Of a stretch of 64,000 bases of DNA, positions 42,271 through 50,380 are shown one piece after another (within the stretch, counting starts at the first letter, position 1; each line of letters begins with the position of its first letter). Source of the stretch: Bacteroidota bacterium (GTDB taxonomy: Bacteria; Bacteroidota; Bacteroidia; NS11-12g; UBA955); NCBI GenBank assembly GCA_027621365.1, contig JAQCBH010000006.1, positions 1 through 64,000 of the forward strand. The letters run 5' to 3'. The position numbers and the translations under genes are program-made. The notes under the pieces are model-generated. The model worked only from the letters and a program-made list of their open reading frames with translations. It ran no database searches and was not told the DNA's origin.

Positions 42271-42828
42271 ATGAATTGGAACGAAGCCCTAACCGTATTT
42301 TTCACTCTGTTTGCTGTCATTGACATGTTGGGGTCTATCCCCATCTTGGTTTCTCTCAAGACCAAGATCGGGGCGATTCATCCGCTGAAAGTCACTTTGG
42401 CCTCTGCTGCCTTGATGATCGGCTTCCTATTGGCAGGAGAAACCTTTTTGGGATTGCTGGGAATTGACCAGTCATCTTTCGCCCTAGCAGGAAGCATTGT
42501 GATGTTTTTGTTGGGTTTGGAAATGGTACTGGGTATCGACATTTTTCGAAGCGACCCCAATTCCCCAAGTGGCAGTATTGTACCTATCGCTTTCCCCATC
42601 ATCGCAGGATCAGGTACGTTGACCACCATTCTGTCGTTGAAATCCATGTATTCGGAAGCCACGATTCTGCTCGGAATTCTGCCCAATCTACTCTTGATCT
42701 ATGTGGTCGTCAGCGGGACCGATTGGCTGGAAAAGAAAATTGGTCAAGCGGGCATGCTGACCATGCGAAAATTCTTCGGAGTGATTCTTTTGGCTATAGC
42801 CGTAAAGATCTTCAGGGGTTCACTTTAA
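42271..42828 (+). CDS. MarC family integral membrane protein
   Basis: 185 residues with six hydrophobic segments. Seen: FTLFAVIDMLGSIPILVSL near the N-terminus, FALAGSIVMFLLGLEMVLGI, VPIAFPIIAGSGTLTTILSL and MRKFFGVILLAIAVKI. Known: MarC proteins are inner-membrane proteins of unproven function, once linked to multiple antibiotic resistance but no longer so. Its stop overlaps that of the convergent glycosyltransferase by nine bases. Confidence 0.93.
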   Translation: MNWNEALTVFFTLFAVIDMLGSIPILVSLKTKIGAIHPLKVTLASAALMIGFLLAGETFLGLLGIDQSSFALAGSIVMFLLGLEMVLGIDIFRSDPNSPSGSIVPIAFPIIAGSGTLTTILSLKSMYSEATILLGILPNLLLIYVVVSGTDWLEKKIGQAGMLTMRKFFGVILLAIAVKIFRGSL

Positions 42829-43884
42829 CAAACCCGTGTACAGGGATTCCCATTGAGACCTCAATGACTTTGAATCCCATTTCGCGGATACCATTTGGGC
42901 CTTTTCAATTCGCTTGATCTGGGTTTCTTTGCGGCATAGTTCCAGCATAGTAGCGGCCATTTCTTCGGCATCATTGGGGTGGAAATACAAGGCTCCTTCT
43001 TCCATGAGTTCTTGAAAAACAGGTATTCGACTGGCAGCGATGGGCAAATTCAAATGCTGCGCTTCGATCAGTGGAATGCCAAATCCCTCTGTGAAACTGG
43101 GATAGACAAACCCTGAAGCTCCTTTTAACCAGGCCAACAAATCATCTTGGCTAGCATCTAAGACAAAATGAATGCGCTCAGCCCATGATTTGGTACTCAC
43201 CAAATCCTGCAATTTGTTCCATTCTGATCCAGGGCGTCCAATCAGCACCAAATCCCAATCGCATTGTTTCCAAATTTTGGAAAACGCGTGTATGAGTGTT
43301 CTGTGATTTTTGCGGGCATTGAAAGTAGAATGATAAACAAAATAAGGACTTGCATGGGCTTGAGCATCCACCCTTTTGGCCGATTCAAGAAAGTCCTGAC
43401 TCAAGCCTTGGTACATGACGCGAATGTCTGTGCGCTTCGGGAAATGATTCAACAACGATTGACGGGTGAATTCGCTGGTAGCCACAACCACACTGGCTCT
43501 CTTCATGGCCGAATTCAATTTCATGGAATAGATGCTTCGATCCCATGGCTTGTAATAATCCGGGTGATCCAAGAAAATGGTATCGTGAACCGTCAGTACA
43601 CTGGGTTTCTTTGCAGGCCAATCAAGGGGCAACTCATTGCTCAGACCATGGTACAGGTCTACGCCTTGTTTGAGTGCAAAACGACCCATTCCCCAACTGC
43701 GAAAACCCGGCCAAGCAATTTTTGGGGAAACGGATTGTAGGGTTCGGTAATGGGCTTCTTTTTCACATAACCAAAGAGATTCAAACGCCTCCAAGCTCTG
43801 CATGGTTTCTGCATGGAATCGAGCGTAATTGCCCAATCCAGAGTTGTTGAAATACAAGCGTTTTGAATCGAACCCTATGCGCAT
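42820..43884 (-). CDS. Glycosyltransferase family 4 (GT-B)
   Basis: 354 residues. Seen: N-terminal MRIGFDSKRLYFNNSGLGNYAR, LYHGLSNELP, VLTVHDTIFL, FVYHSTFNARKNHRTLI, LVLIGRPG and the C-terminal E-x7-E region GFVYPSFTEGFGIPLIEAQ. Known: GT4 enzymes use nucleotide-sugar donors for LPS, capsule or other glycans. It shares one base with the dapD stop (TAATG) and is thus the second gene of a dapD operon. Acceptor and sugar are unknown. Confidence 0.93.
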   Translation of the reverse strand: MRIGFDSKRLYFNNSGLGNYARFHAETMQSLEAFESLWLCEKEAHYRTLQSVSPKIAWPGFRSWGMGRFALKQGVDLYHGLSNELPLDWPAKKPSVLTVHDTIFLDHPDYYKPWDRSIYSMKLNSAMKRASVVVATSEFTRQSLLNHFPKRTDIRVMYQGLSQDFLESAKRVDAQAHASPYFVYHSTFNARKNHRTLIHAFSKIWKQCDWDLVLIGRPGSEWNKLQDLVSTKSWAERIHFVLDASQDDLLAWLKGASGFVYPSFTEGFGIPLIEAQHLNLPIAASRIPVFQELMEEGALYFHPNDAEEMAATMLELCRKETQIKRIEKAQMVSAKWDSKSLRSQWESLYTGLLK

Positions 43885-44696
43885 TAGACGGCTACATTGA
43901 AATCCCTTAACGCATCGTTCAGGGAAGTTTTTTGGTCGGTGCTGGCTTTGCGTTCTCCAATGATCAATGCGGCGGGAACATAAAACGTTCCACCTTCAAA
44001 TTCCTTGGCTGTATTTCCGGGAATCACGACACTGCGCTCAGGAATGTATCCTTTGGGCAATTCTTTACCCGTCCGCGTATCTATGATACGGGTGCTCATG
44101 GTCAAGGTCAGCCCAGCTCCCAATACGGCTTCTTTTCCCACATGAACGCCTTCCACTACGATGCATCGGCTACCGACAAAAGCGCCATCTTCAATGATCA
44201 CAGGGGCGGCTTGAACTGGCTCCAACACACCACCGATACCCACGCCACCGCTCAAATGAACATTTTTTCCAATTTGAGCGCAGCTACCCACGGTTGCCCA
44301 AGTGTCCACCATGGTTCCGGAATCTACATAGGCTCCGATATTGACATAACTGGGCATCAACACTACACCAGGGGCAATAAAAGCTCCGTGGCGTGCCACC
44401 GCATGAGGAACTACGCGAATTCCCAGAGCAGCATAATCTGTTTTGAGTGGCATTTTGTCGTGAAACTCCATGGGGCCGGCCGTACTCGTTTCCATTTTCC
44501 GAGTGGGGAAATAGAGAATAACCGCCTTCTTGACCCAGTCATTGACTTGCCAAATAGCACCGTTTGGCTCTGCTACTCGCAAACGGCCTTTATCCAAATC
44601 TTCAATGATGGATTCAATGGTTTTCAAGGTGTTGGGATCAGCCAACAGGCTTCGGTCGCTCCAGGCTTTTTCGACAATTTCTTCGCGTGTTTGCAT
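43884..44696 (-). CDS. dapD: 2,3,4,5-tetrahydropyridine-2,6-dicarboxylate N-succinyltransferase
   Basis: 270 residues, standard. Seen: an N-terminal helical domain with LDKGRLRVAEP, KKAVILYF, then left-handed beta-helix repeats (RHGAFIAPGVVLMPSYVNIGAYVDSGTMVDTWATVGSCAQIG in part) and the C-terminal LPKGYIPERSVVIPG. Known: DapD succinylates tetrahydrodipicolinate, showing that this organism uses the succinylase route to diaminopimelate. dapB is at 14.2 kb. It is divergent from the S9 peptidase gene across 48 bp that contain a 20-bp dyad. Confidence 0.96.
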   Translation of the reverse strand: MQTREEIVEKAWSDRSLLADPNTLKTIESIIEDLDKGRLRVAEPNGAIWQVNDWVKKAVILYFPTRKMETSTAGPMEFHDKMPLKTDYAALGIRVVPHAVARHGAFIAPGVVLMPSYVNIGAYVDSGTMVDTWATVGSCAQIGKNVHLSGGVGIGGVLEPVQAAPVIIEDGAFVGSRCIVVEGVHVGKEAVLGAGLTLTMSTRIIDTRTGKELPKGYIPERSVVIPGNTAKEFEGGTFYVPAALIIGERKASTDQKTSLNDALRDFNVAV

Positions 44697-44700
44697 TGCT

Positions 44701-44720
44701 CAATTTTAAGGGCAAAATTG
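44701..44720. promoter_or_regulatory. Inverted repeat between dapD and the S9 peptidase gene
   Basis: CAATTTT (44701-44707) and AAAATTG (44714-44720), perfect 7-bp arms with a 6-base centre. On the minus strand the near arm is part of TAAAATTG, one mismatch from the -7 consensus and five bases before the dapD ATG. A regulator bound here would cover the dapD promoter. Function is inference. Confidence 0.35.
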
Positions 44721-44744
44721 CGGGATAAGTCTCAAAGACACACT

Positions 44745-46994
44745 ATGATTACAAGGATTATCAGTACAACAGCCCTCTCATTGGGTTGCGTCTTGGGTTT
44801 GAGCGCCCAGTCTCTTTCGCAAGCCCAAGCCGCCGTAGAACAACGTGCAGCGCTAGACGGGAAAAAAGCATTGACTCTAGATGCTTGTTTCAGTCCCCGT
44901 CTGTACCCTAGTGGTTTGGGTAATGTGGCTTGGAGAGGTGAAAGTGAGAACATTGCCTTTGTTGACTACTCCCAAAAGACCCGGGACCTGAAGAACAAAA
45001 ACGCCCTTAGCGGAACAGAATCGGTTTTGATTACAGCCGATAGCTTTTTAAGCAGGTACGGCCTTCCCTATTTCCCTGCCTTGCATTGGATAAACGAGAA
45101 TCGATTCTGGTTCCAATCAAAATCTGGAATTCAATTTCATGATTTGGATGCTCAATCAGGAGAAAAAGGAATAGACATACCTAGCGGCACTCAAGCCTTG
45201 GAGATCAGCTCAGATGGTAGACAAGCGGCCTACATTCTGGATGATCAGTTGTTCATCAACTCTAACCCCTTCACCCAAGACGGTGGACAGGGCATCGTAT
45301 ATGGCCAAAGCGTACACCGCAACGAATTCGGCATTGAAAAAGGACTGTTTTGGTCGCCCAAGTCCTCGCTTTTGGCCTTTTACCGAATGGATGAGATTCG
45401 CGTCACCGATTATCCGCTGGTAGACTTGAACCAGAGACCTGCCAAGCATGAGCCCATTCCGTACCCCATGGCTGGAGATTCAAGCCACACAGTGAAAATC
45501 GGCATTGCCAATCCTGCAACTGGATCCATCGTATATGTAGATTGCCAAGGCCCCTACGATCAATACTTGACCAACATCACCTGGTCCCCTGACGAAAAAA
45601 GCCTGTATGTCTTTGTTGTGAATCGAGGCCAAGACACCTGCAGGTTGGAACAATTCAATGCGCAAACGGGACAGTCAATGGGAACCTTAATTACCCAAAT
45701 TAGCACGCGTTATGTGGAGCCTGAGCACGGTTTGGAGTTCCTGCCTGGTTCCAACACGGATTTTTTGTTCTTTTCGGAATATTCTGGATACAATCACCTA
45801 TGGTTATACAGTAGCAAAGGCAAATCACAACTGGATATCTCTCCAGTTGGATACCTGATGCAGGTCAATAAGGGAGCTGTAAAGCCCCTAACTTCGGGCA
45901 ATTGGGAAGTGTTAGACTTCTTGGGCTTTGGCGCTAAACCTCAGCAAATTGCCTTCACGGCGAGCAAAGAATCACCCTTGTGTGTTGATGCTTATGCAAT
46001 GGATTGGAGCTCTAAATCGCCCAACATGGTTCGTTTGACGCAAGGAAATGCGGTGCACAGTGTATCAGCGAGTCTTTGCAATTTCTCTAAATCGCTATTT
46101 ATCGATGTAGCAAGTGGAATCAACAATCCAAGGACCTGTTCCGCCCATTCTATGTATTGGAAATCAGCGTCCATTCTACCAACTCCCATGCTTTTGTTTG
46201 AATCCAACAATCCTACAGAGGAGTATTCAATGGCCCGTATGGAAATGGGTCAAATGGAACACGAAGGAAACACCTTGTACACCCGTACGTTTTACCCCAG
46301 CGACTTTGATCCCAGCAAAAAGTACCCCCTGGTTTGCTATTTGTACGGAGGACCGCATGCCCAAATGATACAAAACCGTTGGATGGGTGGCGCCAATTTG
46401 TGGTTTCATTACATGGCTCAAGCGGGCTACATTGTGTACACCGTTGACAACCGTGGTTCTTCTCATCGTGGGCTAGCCTTTGAACAAGCCACATTCCGAA
46501 ATTTGGGAACAGTTGAAATGCAGGACCAATTGGCCGTATTAAACCTTCTCAAAAGCCAACCATATGTTGATTCTACTCGCTGTGGCGTTCACGGCTGGAG
46601 TTTTGGAGGCTTCATGACTACCTCGCTCATGACCCGGGAAGCAGGAGCATTCAAGGTAGGTGTAGCAGGTGGGCCCGTAATTGATTGGAATTACTATGAA
46701 ATCATGTACACGGAGCGCTACATGGATAGGCCCTTTGAAAATCCAGATGGTTACGCGGCCAACAGCCTTTTGAATCACGCCGACAAGTTGGCTGGGCGTC
46801 TGCTCATGATTCACGGCACCTTGGACAATGTGGTATTGTGGCAGCACAGCCAATTGTTTGTAGAGCAGTGCGTAAAAAAGGGTGTTACAGGATTGGATTA
46901 CTTCATCTACCCTGGTCACGAGCACAATGTGATTGGGCCCGATCGAGCACACCTGTATAAAAAGGTCTCTCAATACTTCTTTGAGCATCTATAA
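44745..46994 (+). CDS. S9 family peptidase, dipeptidyl-peptidase IV type, secreted
   Basis: 749 residues from the ATG at 44745. Seen: signal peptide (ISTTALSLGCVLGLSAQ), an N-terminal eight-blade propeller (~30-480, DPPIV_N), and a C-terminal alpha/beta-hydrolase. The catalytic Ser is in GVHGWSFGGFMTTSL, the Asp in HGTLDNVV and the His in YPGHEHNV. Known: such enzymes remove X-Pro or X-Ala dipeptides from peptides in the periplasm. The frame stays open antisense to dapD upstream, but that part is not coding. HMG-CoA lyase follows after five bases. Confidence 0.95.
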   Translation: MITRIISTTALSLGCVLGLSAQSLSQAQAAVEQRAALDGKKALTLDACFSPRLYPSGLGNVAWRGESENIAFVDYSQKTRDLKNKNALSGTESVLITADSFLSRYGLPYFPALHWINENRFWFQSKSGIQFHDLDAQSGEKGIDIPSGTQALEISSDGRQAAYILDDQLFINSNPFTQDGGQGIVYGQSVHRNEFGIEKGLFWSPKSSLLAFYRMDEIRVTDYPLVDLNQRPAKHEPIPYPMAGDSSHTVKIGIANPATGSIVYVDCQGPYDQYLTNITWSPDEKSLYVFVVNRGQDTCRLEQFNAQTGQSMGTLITQISTRYVEPEHGLEFLPGSNTDFLFFSEYSGYNHLWLYSSKGKSQLDISPVGYLMQVNKGAVKPLTSGNWEVLDFLGFGAKPQQIAFTASKESPLCVDAYAMDWSSKSPNMVRLTQGNAVHSVSASLCNFSKSLFIDVASGINNPRTCSAHSMYWKSASILPTPMLLFESNNPTEEYSMARMEMGQMEHEGNTLYTRTFYPSDFDPSKKYPLVCYLYGGPHAQMIQNRWMGGANLWFHYMAQAGYIVYTVDNRGSSHRGLAFEQATFRNLGTVEMQDQLAVLNLLKSQPYVDSTRCGVHGWSFGGFMTTSLMTREAGAFKVGVAGGPVIDWNYYEIMYTERYMDRPFENPDGYAANSLLNHADKLAGRLLMIHGTLDNVVLWQHSQLFVEQCVKKGVTGLDYFIYPGHEHNVIGPDRAHLYKKVSQYFFEHL

Positions 46995-46999
46995 ATACC

Positions 47000-47857
47000 A
47001 TGGTTTCCCAGCGATTGTCGTACGTTGAATGCCCGAGAGATGCCATGCAGGGCATTGCTCGTCCCATTGCGACAACCGATAAAATTGCATTAGGGAAAAA
47101 ACTATTGAGTTGCGGGTTCGACGTGTTGGATTGCGGTTCATTTGTCAATCCAGCCACCATCCCGCAAATGGCCGATAGCGCTGAAGTTGTTCAGGCTTTA
47201 TCCCCCATCAAAGGTTCTTGCAAATTGTTGGTGATCGTCGCCAACATGCGAGGAGCCTTGAGGGCCTGTAGTTTGCCCGGAGTTGATTATTTGGGCTTCC
47301 CTTTCTCGGTAAGCGAAGAGTTTCAGCGTCGCAACACCAATTCCAGTCGCAGCGAGGCTTACATACGCCTGGGAAAGATTCAGGCATTGGCAAAGGCGGC
47401 CGGAAAAGAAGTGGTGGCCTACATCAGCATGGGTTTTGGCAATCCCTATGGCGAAGCTTACAGCGAAGAGGAGGTGTTGGAATGGGTGAACCGCATTCGT
47501 GCCTTGGGCATACGGCGCATCAGCCTAGCCGATACGACGGGTATAGCTCAAACCACTAGCATACGGGTCCTTTTTCAGGCCCTTTCGCAGACTGATTTAT
47601 TGGTTTCTGCCCACTTTCATGCCTTGCCGGGTCAATGGGAGGAAAAAGTCCATGCCGCTTTGGAATCGGGTTGTCGCCAATTTGAAGGCGCCTTTGGTGG
47701 TTTCGGCGGATGCCCCATGGCCAAAAATGAACTCACCGGTAACTTACCGACTGAAGAAGTCGTTCCATGGCTGATTGATCGTGGCCAATTGGAAACGCAA
47801 ATGGACATACAGGCCTTTCACGAAGCCCGCTTATTTGCTCAGGAAGTATATGGTTGA
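47000..47857 (+). CDS. Hydroxymethylglutaryl-CoA lyase
   Basis: 285 residues. Seen: VECPRDAMQGI at the N-terminus (conserved Arg), LDCGSFVNPATIPQMAD, YISMGFGNPYGEAY, ISLADTTGIA, SAHFHALPG (metal-binding His pair) and FGGCPMAKNELTGNLPTE (catalytic Cys). Known: the enzyme splits HMG-CoA to acetyl-CoA and acetoacetate, ending leucine degradation. It sits five bases behind the S9 peptidase, so peptide release and leucine use may be coexpressed (inference). Its stop abuts that of the convergent XRE gene. Confidence 0.94.
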   Translation: MVSQRLSYVECPRDAMQGIARPIATTDKIALGKKLLSCGFDVLDCGSFVNPATIPQMADSAEVVQALSPIKGSCKLLVIVANMRGALRACSLPGVDYLGFPFSVSEEFQRRNTNSSRSEAYIRLGKIQALAKAAGKEVVAYISMGFGNPYGEAYSEEEVLEWVNRIRALGIRRISLADTTGIAQTTSIRVLFQALSQTDLLVSAHFHALPGQWEEKVHAALESGCRQFEGAFGGFGGCPMAKNELTGNLPTEEVVPWLIDRGQLETQMDIQAFHEARLFAQEVYG

Positions 47858-48187
47858 TTATCCAATTTTCTGCAAACGCAGAAGATCGATGATGACGTCC
47901 AATTTGTGCATGAGCTGTTCAGTACGCTCATTTGACAATTGACTACTCTGAGCCAGCGCCAAGGCATTCAACTCAGTGGTTGAACCATCCATCGATACAA
48001 ATAAATCAAAAGGAGAAACCTCAAGCGCCTCACAAATGCGCTCCAAGGTATCTACTCTCATGGTTTGTTTTTTTAGCATGTAATGAAACCCCTGCTCACT
48101 CAAGTCACAACGCCTAGCCAACTCTTTGATTGGTATTCTTTTCGAGGCTGCAAGATTCTTGATCTTGTTATAATCTAACTTACTCAC
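47858..48187 (-). CDS. Small XRE-family helix-turn-helix protein with C-terminal helix
   Basis: 109 residues, GTG start. Seen: HTH region (~5-65) with IPIKELARRCDLSEQGFHYMLKK and DTLERICEALEVSPFDLF, then a Gly/Ser-poor linker and a probable coiled coil (~83-106, ERTEQLMHKLDVIIDLLRLQ). It has no peptidase or metabolite domain, so it is likely a simple DNA-binding dimer. The gene lies downstream of the LytTR operon on the same strand, behind an intergenic region with a terminator and an alternative hairpin that could control its expression. Confidence 0.88.
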   Translation of the reverse strand: MSKLDYNKIKNLAASKRIPIKELARRCDLSEQGFHYMLKKQTMRVDTLERICEALEVSPFDLFVSMDGSTTELNALALAQSSQLSNERTEQLMHKLDVIIDLLRLQKIG

Positions 48188-48267
48188 GATTTATTCAAGT
48201 ATGCTCACCCTATTTTAGGATGTACAACGATATAACTGCATCTTTTGATATTTATTTTATATTGGTC

Positions 48268-48298
48268 AAAAAAAAATGCAAACTGCCCTCATTGCATT
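48268..48298 (-). terminator. Rho-independent terminator after the LytTR operon
   Basis: On the minus strand AATGCAA (48298-48292 complement) and TTGCATT (48281-48275 complement) form a 7-bp stem with a ten-base loop, directly followed by seven further T. The upstream arm overlaps an alternative hairpin (48293-48311), giving an attenuator-like layout. Confidence 0.6.
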
Positions 48299-48311
48299 GA
48301 AAGCCAATGCA
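48293..48311 (-). promoter_or_regulatory. Alternative (antiterminator-like) hairpin before the XRE gene
   Basis: TGCATTG (48311-48305 complement) pairs with CAATGCA (48299-48293 complement), 7 bp around a five-base loop. The second arm is also the first arm of the terminator, so only one structure can form at a time. The XRE gene begins about 80 bases later. Confidence 0.45.
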
Positions 48312-48332
48312 TTATCCTGTGTCAAAAAAAGA

Positions 48333-49049
48333 TTATAAACGGCTTTTTTGCAACAATTTGGCCACTGATTCCTTGTAATTTTTGCCTATGGGAATTTGTA
48401 CGGTTCCAAGCTGCAAATTCTGAGGCTGAATGGACGATATCTTGTCGATGGAAACAATGAAACTTCTATGAGTGCGTAGGAACAACTCAGAGGGCAAGGT
48501 CTGCTCCATGTTGCGCATGGTTTGAAGTGTTACGTATCGCTTTTCTGGACTGGTCCAAATTTTCACATAATCGGCAAAGGCTTCTACATAGTGAATGTCT
48601 TTGTATTGGATTTTTTGATGATCACCGTCTACTTTCACGAATAGGTATCCGTCTTCCAATAGGGAGGCCTGAGATTGATGTCGAAGTTCACTGAACTCCA
48701 AAATGCGATGCACCGATTTGGCAATACGCTCAGGCGAAATGGGTTTGAGCAAATAGTCCAGGGCTTCCAAATCAAAAGCCTCAGCAGCGAAATCGGCATG
48801 TGCAGTAGTGAAGACCACCGCCGTTTGCGCCCCCATTTGCTCGTTCACCAAGGTCAAACCATCCATACTGGGCATATTGATATCGGTAAATACGACATCG
48901 ACCGAGTTTGACTTCCAATAGGCCAGCGCCTCACTTGAATCGGTAAATGTCGCCATAATGGAAAGTTCCGGATGATGGGCCAAATGAGCCTTTAACACTT
49001 CAATGGCCAATGGCTCATCGTCAATCAATATACAAGTTAAGTTTTTCAT
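48333..49049 (-). CDS. LytTR-family response regulator
   Basis: 238 residues. Seen: receiver domain with LIDDEPLA, phosphoacceptor Asp in VVFTDINMPSMDG (~54), Thr in VVFTTAHADFA and Lys in LLKPISPERI. The C-terminal LytTR DNA-binding domain (~135-235) shows LFVKVDGDHQKIQYKDIHYVEAFADYVKIW and FLRTHRSFIVSIDKI. Known: AlgR/AgrA/LytR-type regulators bind direct repeats. It is coupled to the histidine kinase by a four-base overlap. Targets are unknown. Confidence 0.94.
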   Translation of the reverse strand: MKNLTCILIDDEPLAIEVLKAHLAHHPELSIMATFTDSSEALAYWKSNSVDVVFTDINMPSMDGLTLVNEQMGAQTAVVFTTAHADFAAEAFDLEALDYLLKPISPERIAKSVHRILEFSELRHQSQASLLEDGYLFVKVDGDHQKIQYKDIHYVEAFADYVKIWTSPEKRYVTLQTMRNMEQTLPSELFLRTHRSFIVSIDKISSIQPQNLQLGTVQIPIGKNYKESVAKLLQKSRL

Positions 49050-50104
49050 GCTTTGTTTAAGGTTAATGAGAGTTCAACAATATATTCTTCGGCCGTTTTC
49101 GTTACCGAATATCGATGGGCATTGGGGTAAGAGAGCTCCAAACGCTTTTGCAAATTCAACAATCCAATTCCGCTGGATTCAATACTCTTTAATTGTTGAT
49201 GGGTTAAGCTGTTTATTATCAACAAAGAATATCCATCTGTAGTTTCTTCTCCTTTGCATTTGACGTAAGACGAGCCTATGCCTTTGGAACCGTGTTTAAA
49301 GGCGTTTTCCAACAAGGTCATCATGAGCATGGGCTCAATTTTCCAAGAATTTACTGGGCGTTGAAGATGTATGCTAGCTTCTACATTGTCTCCTAGCCTG
49401 AGTACTTCAAGTTCAAAATAGTTTTCCATCTGATCGAGTTCCAAATCAAGGGTAACTTCAGATTTTGAACTTTCATGCAATAAATAGCGCAAAATACCTG
49501 AAAGCTTCAGTATAGACTCTGAGGCTTTATCAGATTTGAGTAATGTGAGTCCATAAATGTTGTTCAGGCTATTGAACAAAAAGTGCGGATTGATTTGGGT
49601 CTTGAGAAACTTCAATTCCGTATGAAGTTGCAATTGCTCCAAATCTTGTCTATTGCGTTGTTCTTGGTACCAATCTTTCACCAGTTTTATGGCCATCGAA
49701 ACAGCGACTGTAAACAACAAACTCAAGGCAATGACCACCAAAAAGAAAGTCGACCATACCAGAGATTTTAGATCTTGGTCATTCAGAATGGTATGTACCA
49801 AAATAGCCATAGGAAAGGTGGCACTTCCCAATGTCAATAAAAGTCCAGAAGCGTAAGTCAAATACTGCTGTCGCCTCAAGAATCGGGGAACCAACAAGTA
49901 CAAATTCACATAAGCCACCACCATGTGAACGCTCAAAATGAGCATCATTTTTATGGCGGCTTGAACGGGAGTTTCGCTGTTTCTAAATATCCAAGCTCCT
50001 ACAATGGCCGATAATACCCAAAAAGCGACGTGGTGGAGTTTGTACCGCTCGGTCCAAAAAGAAAGTTGGCGGTAAAATCGATCAGAAACAAGGTGGTATT
50101 TCAT
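49046..50104 (-). CDS. LytS-type sensor histidine kinase (His_kinase/PF06580)
   Basis: 352 residues. Seen: four hydrophobic segments in the first ~150 residues (around 28-44, 52-72, 86-108, 118-142) without a large extracytoplasmic sensor. A kinase core follows with LKFLKTQINPHFLFNSLNNIYGL (phosphoacceptor His) and the ATP-binding region MLMMTLLENAFKHGSKG. Known: it phosphorylates the LytTR partner downstream. It overlaps the 72-residue membrane protein upstream by four bases and the regulator downstream by four. Confidence 0.93.
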   Translation of the reverse strand: MKYHLVSDRFYRQLSFWTERYKLHHVAFWVLSAIVGAWIFRNSETPVQAAIKMMLILSVHMVVAYVNLYLLVPRFLRRQQYLTYASGLLLTLGSATFPMAILVHTILNDQDLKSLVWSTFFLVVIALSLLFTVAVSMAIKLVKDWYQEQRNRQDLEQLQLHTELKFLKTQINPHFLFNSLNNIYGLTLLKSDKASESILKLSGILRYLLHESSKSEVTLDLELDQMENYFELEVLRLGDNVEASIHLQRPVNSWKIEPMLMMTLLENAFKHGSKGIGSSYVKCKGEETTDGYSLLIINSLTHQQLKSIESSGIGLLNLQKRLELSYPNAHRYSVTKTAEEYIVELSLTLNKA

Positions 50105-50319
50105 CGTTGCTCATAGAGCAACTTCATGAATTCAAGGCTCAATTCAACGGCTTTGTTGCCTATTGATACAGATCGTTGCACAGTCTCATGCAATTGATTG
50201 TATTCTTCAGTGATGCTTTGTGGCTTGGCCTGGAAATAACAACGGGCCCAAGAATAACCGAGCACGTTGAGAAATACCAACACAAAAATTATCAATGCAT
50301 TGCGCTTGAATCGTTGCAT
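50101..50319 (-). CDS. 72-residue membrane-anchored protein heading the LytTR operon, unknown
   Basis: Not recognised as a named family. Seen: a basic start (MQRFKRNA), one hydrophobic helix (LIIFVLVFLNVLGYSWA, ~9-25), then a ~45-residue polar, probably helical extracytoplasmic tail (ITEEYNQLHETVQRSVSIG ... LSLEFMKLLYEQR). The ATGA overlap with the kinase and the clean start argue that it is a real gene. The kinase has no evident sensor domain, so this peptide may serve as a sensory or inhibitory partner; that is inference. A 15-bp palindrome lies 31 bases upstream. Confidence 0.7.
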   Translation of the reverse strand: MQRFKRNALIIFVLVFLNVLGYSWARCYFQAKPQSITEEYNQLHETVQRSVSIGNKAVELSLEFMKLLYEQR

Positions 50320-50349
50320 GATACTGGGATTTCAAAAAACATGCCACGA

Positions 50350-50364
50350 ATGAATCGCATTCAT
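50350..50364. promoter_or_regulatory. Palindrome upstream of the LytTR operon
   Basis: ATGAAT-cgc-ATTCAT, perfect 6-bp arms around three bases, in the 61-bp gap between the LtaS-like gene end and the small membrane protein start. It is a candidate operator. LytTR proteins usually bind direct repeats, so another regulator is more likely, and chance cannot be excluded. Confidence 0.3.
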
Positions 50365-50380
50365 GAAATTCACTTTAACA

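Noticed and set aside
43932-44744. Open frame antisense to dapD that joins in frame with the S9 peptidase, giving an apparent 1020-residue protein
   Set aside because: The upstream part is the reverse of conserved dapD codons, and a normal signal peptide begins at the ATG at 44745.
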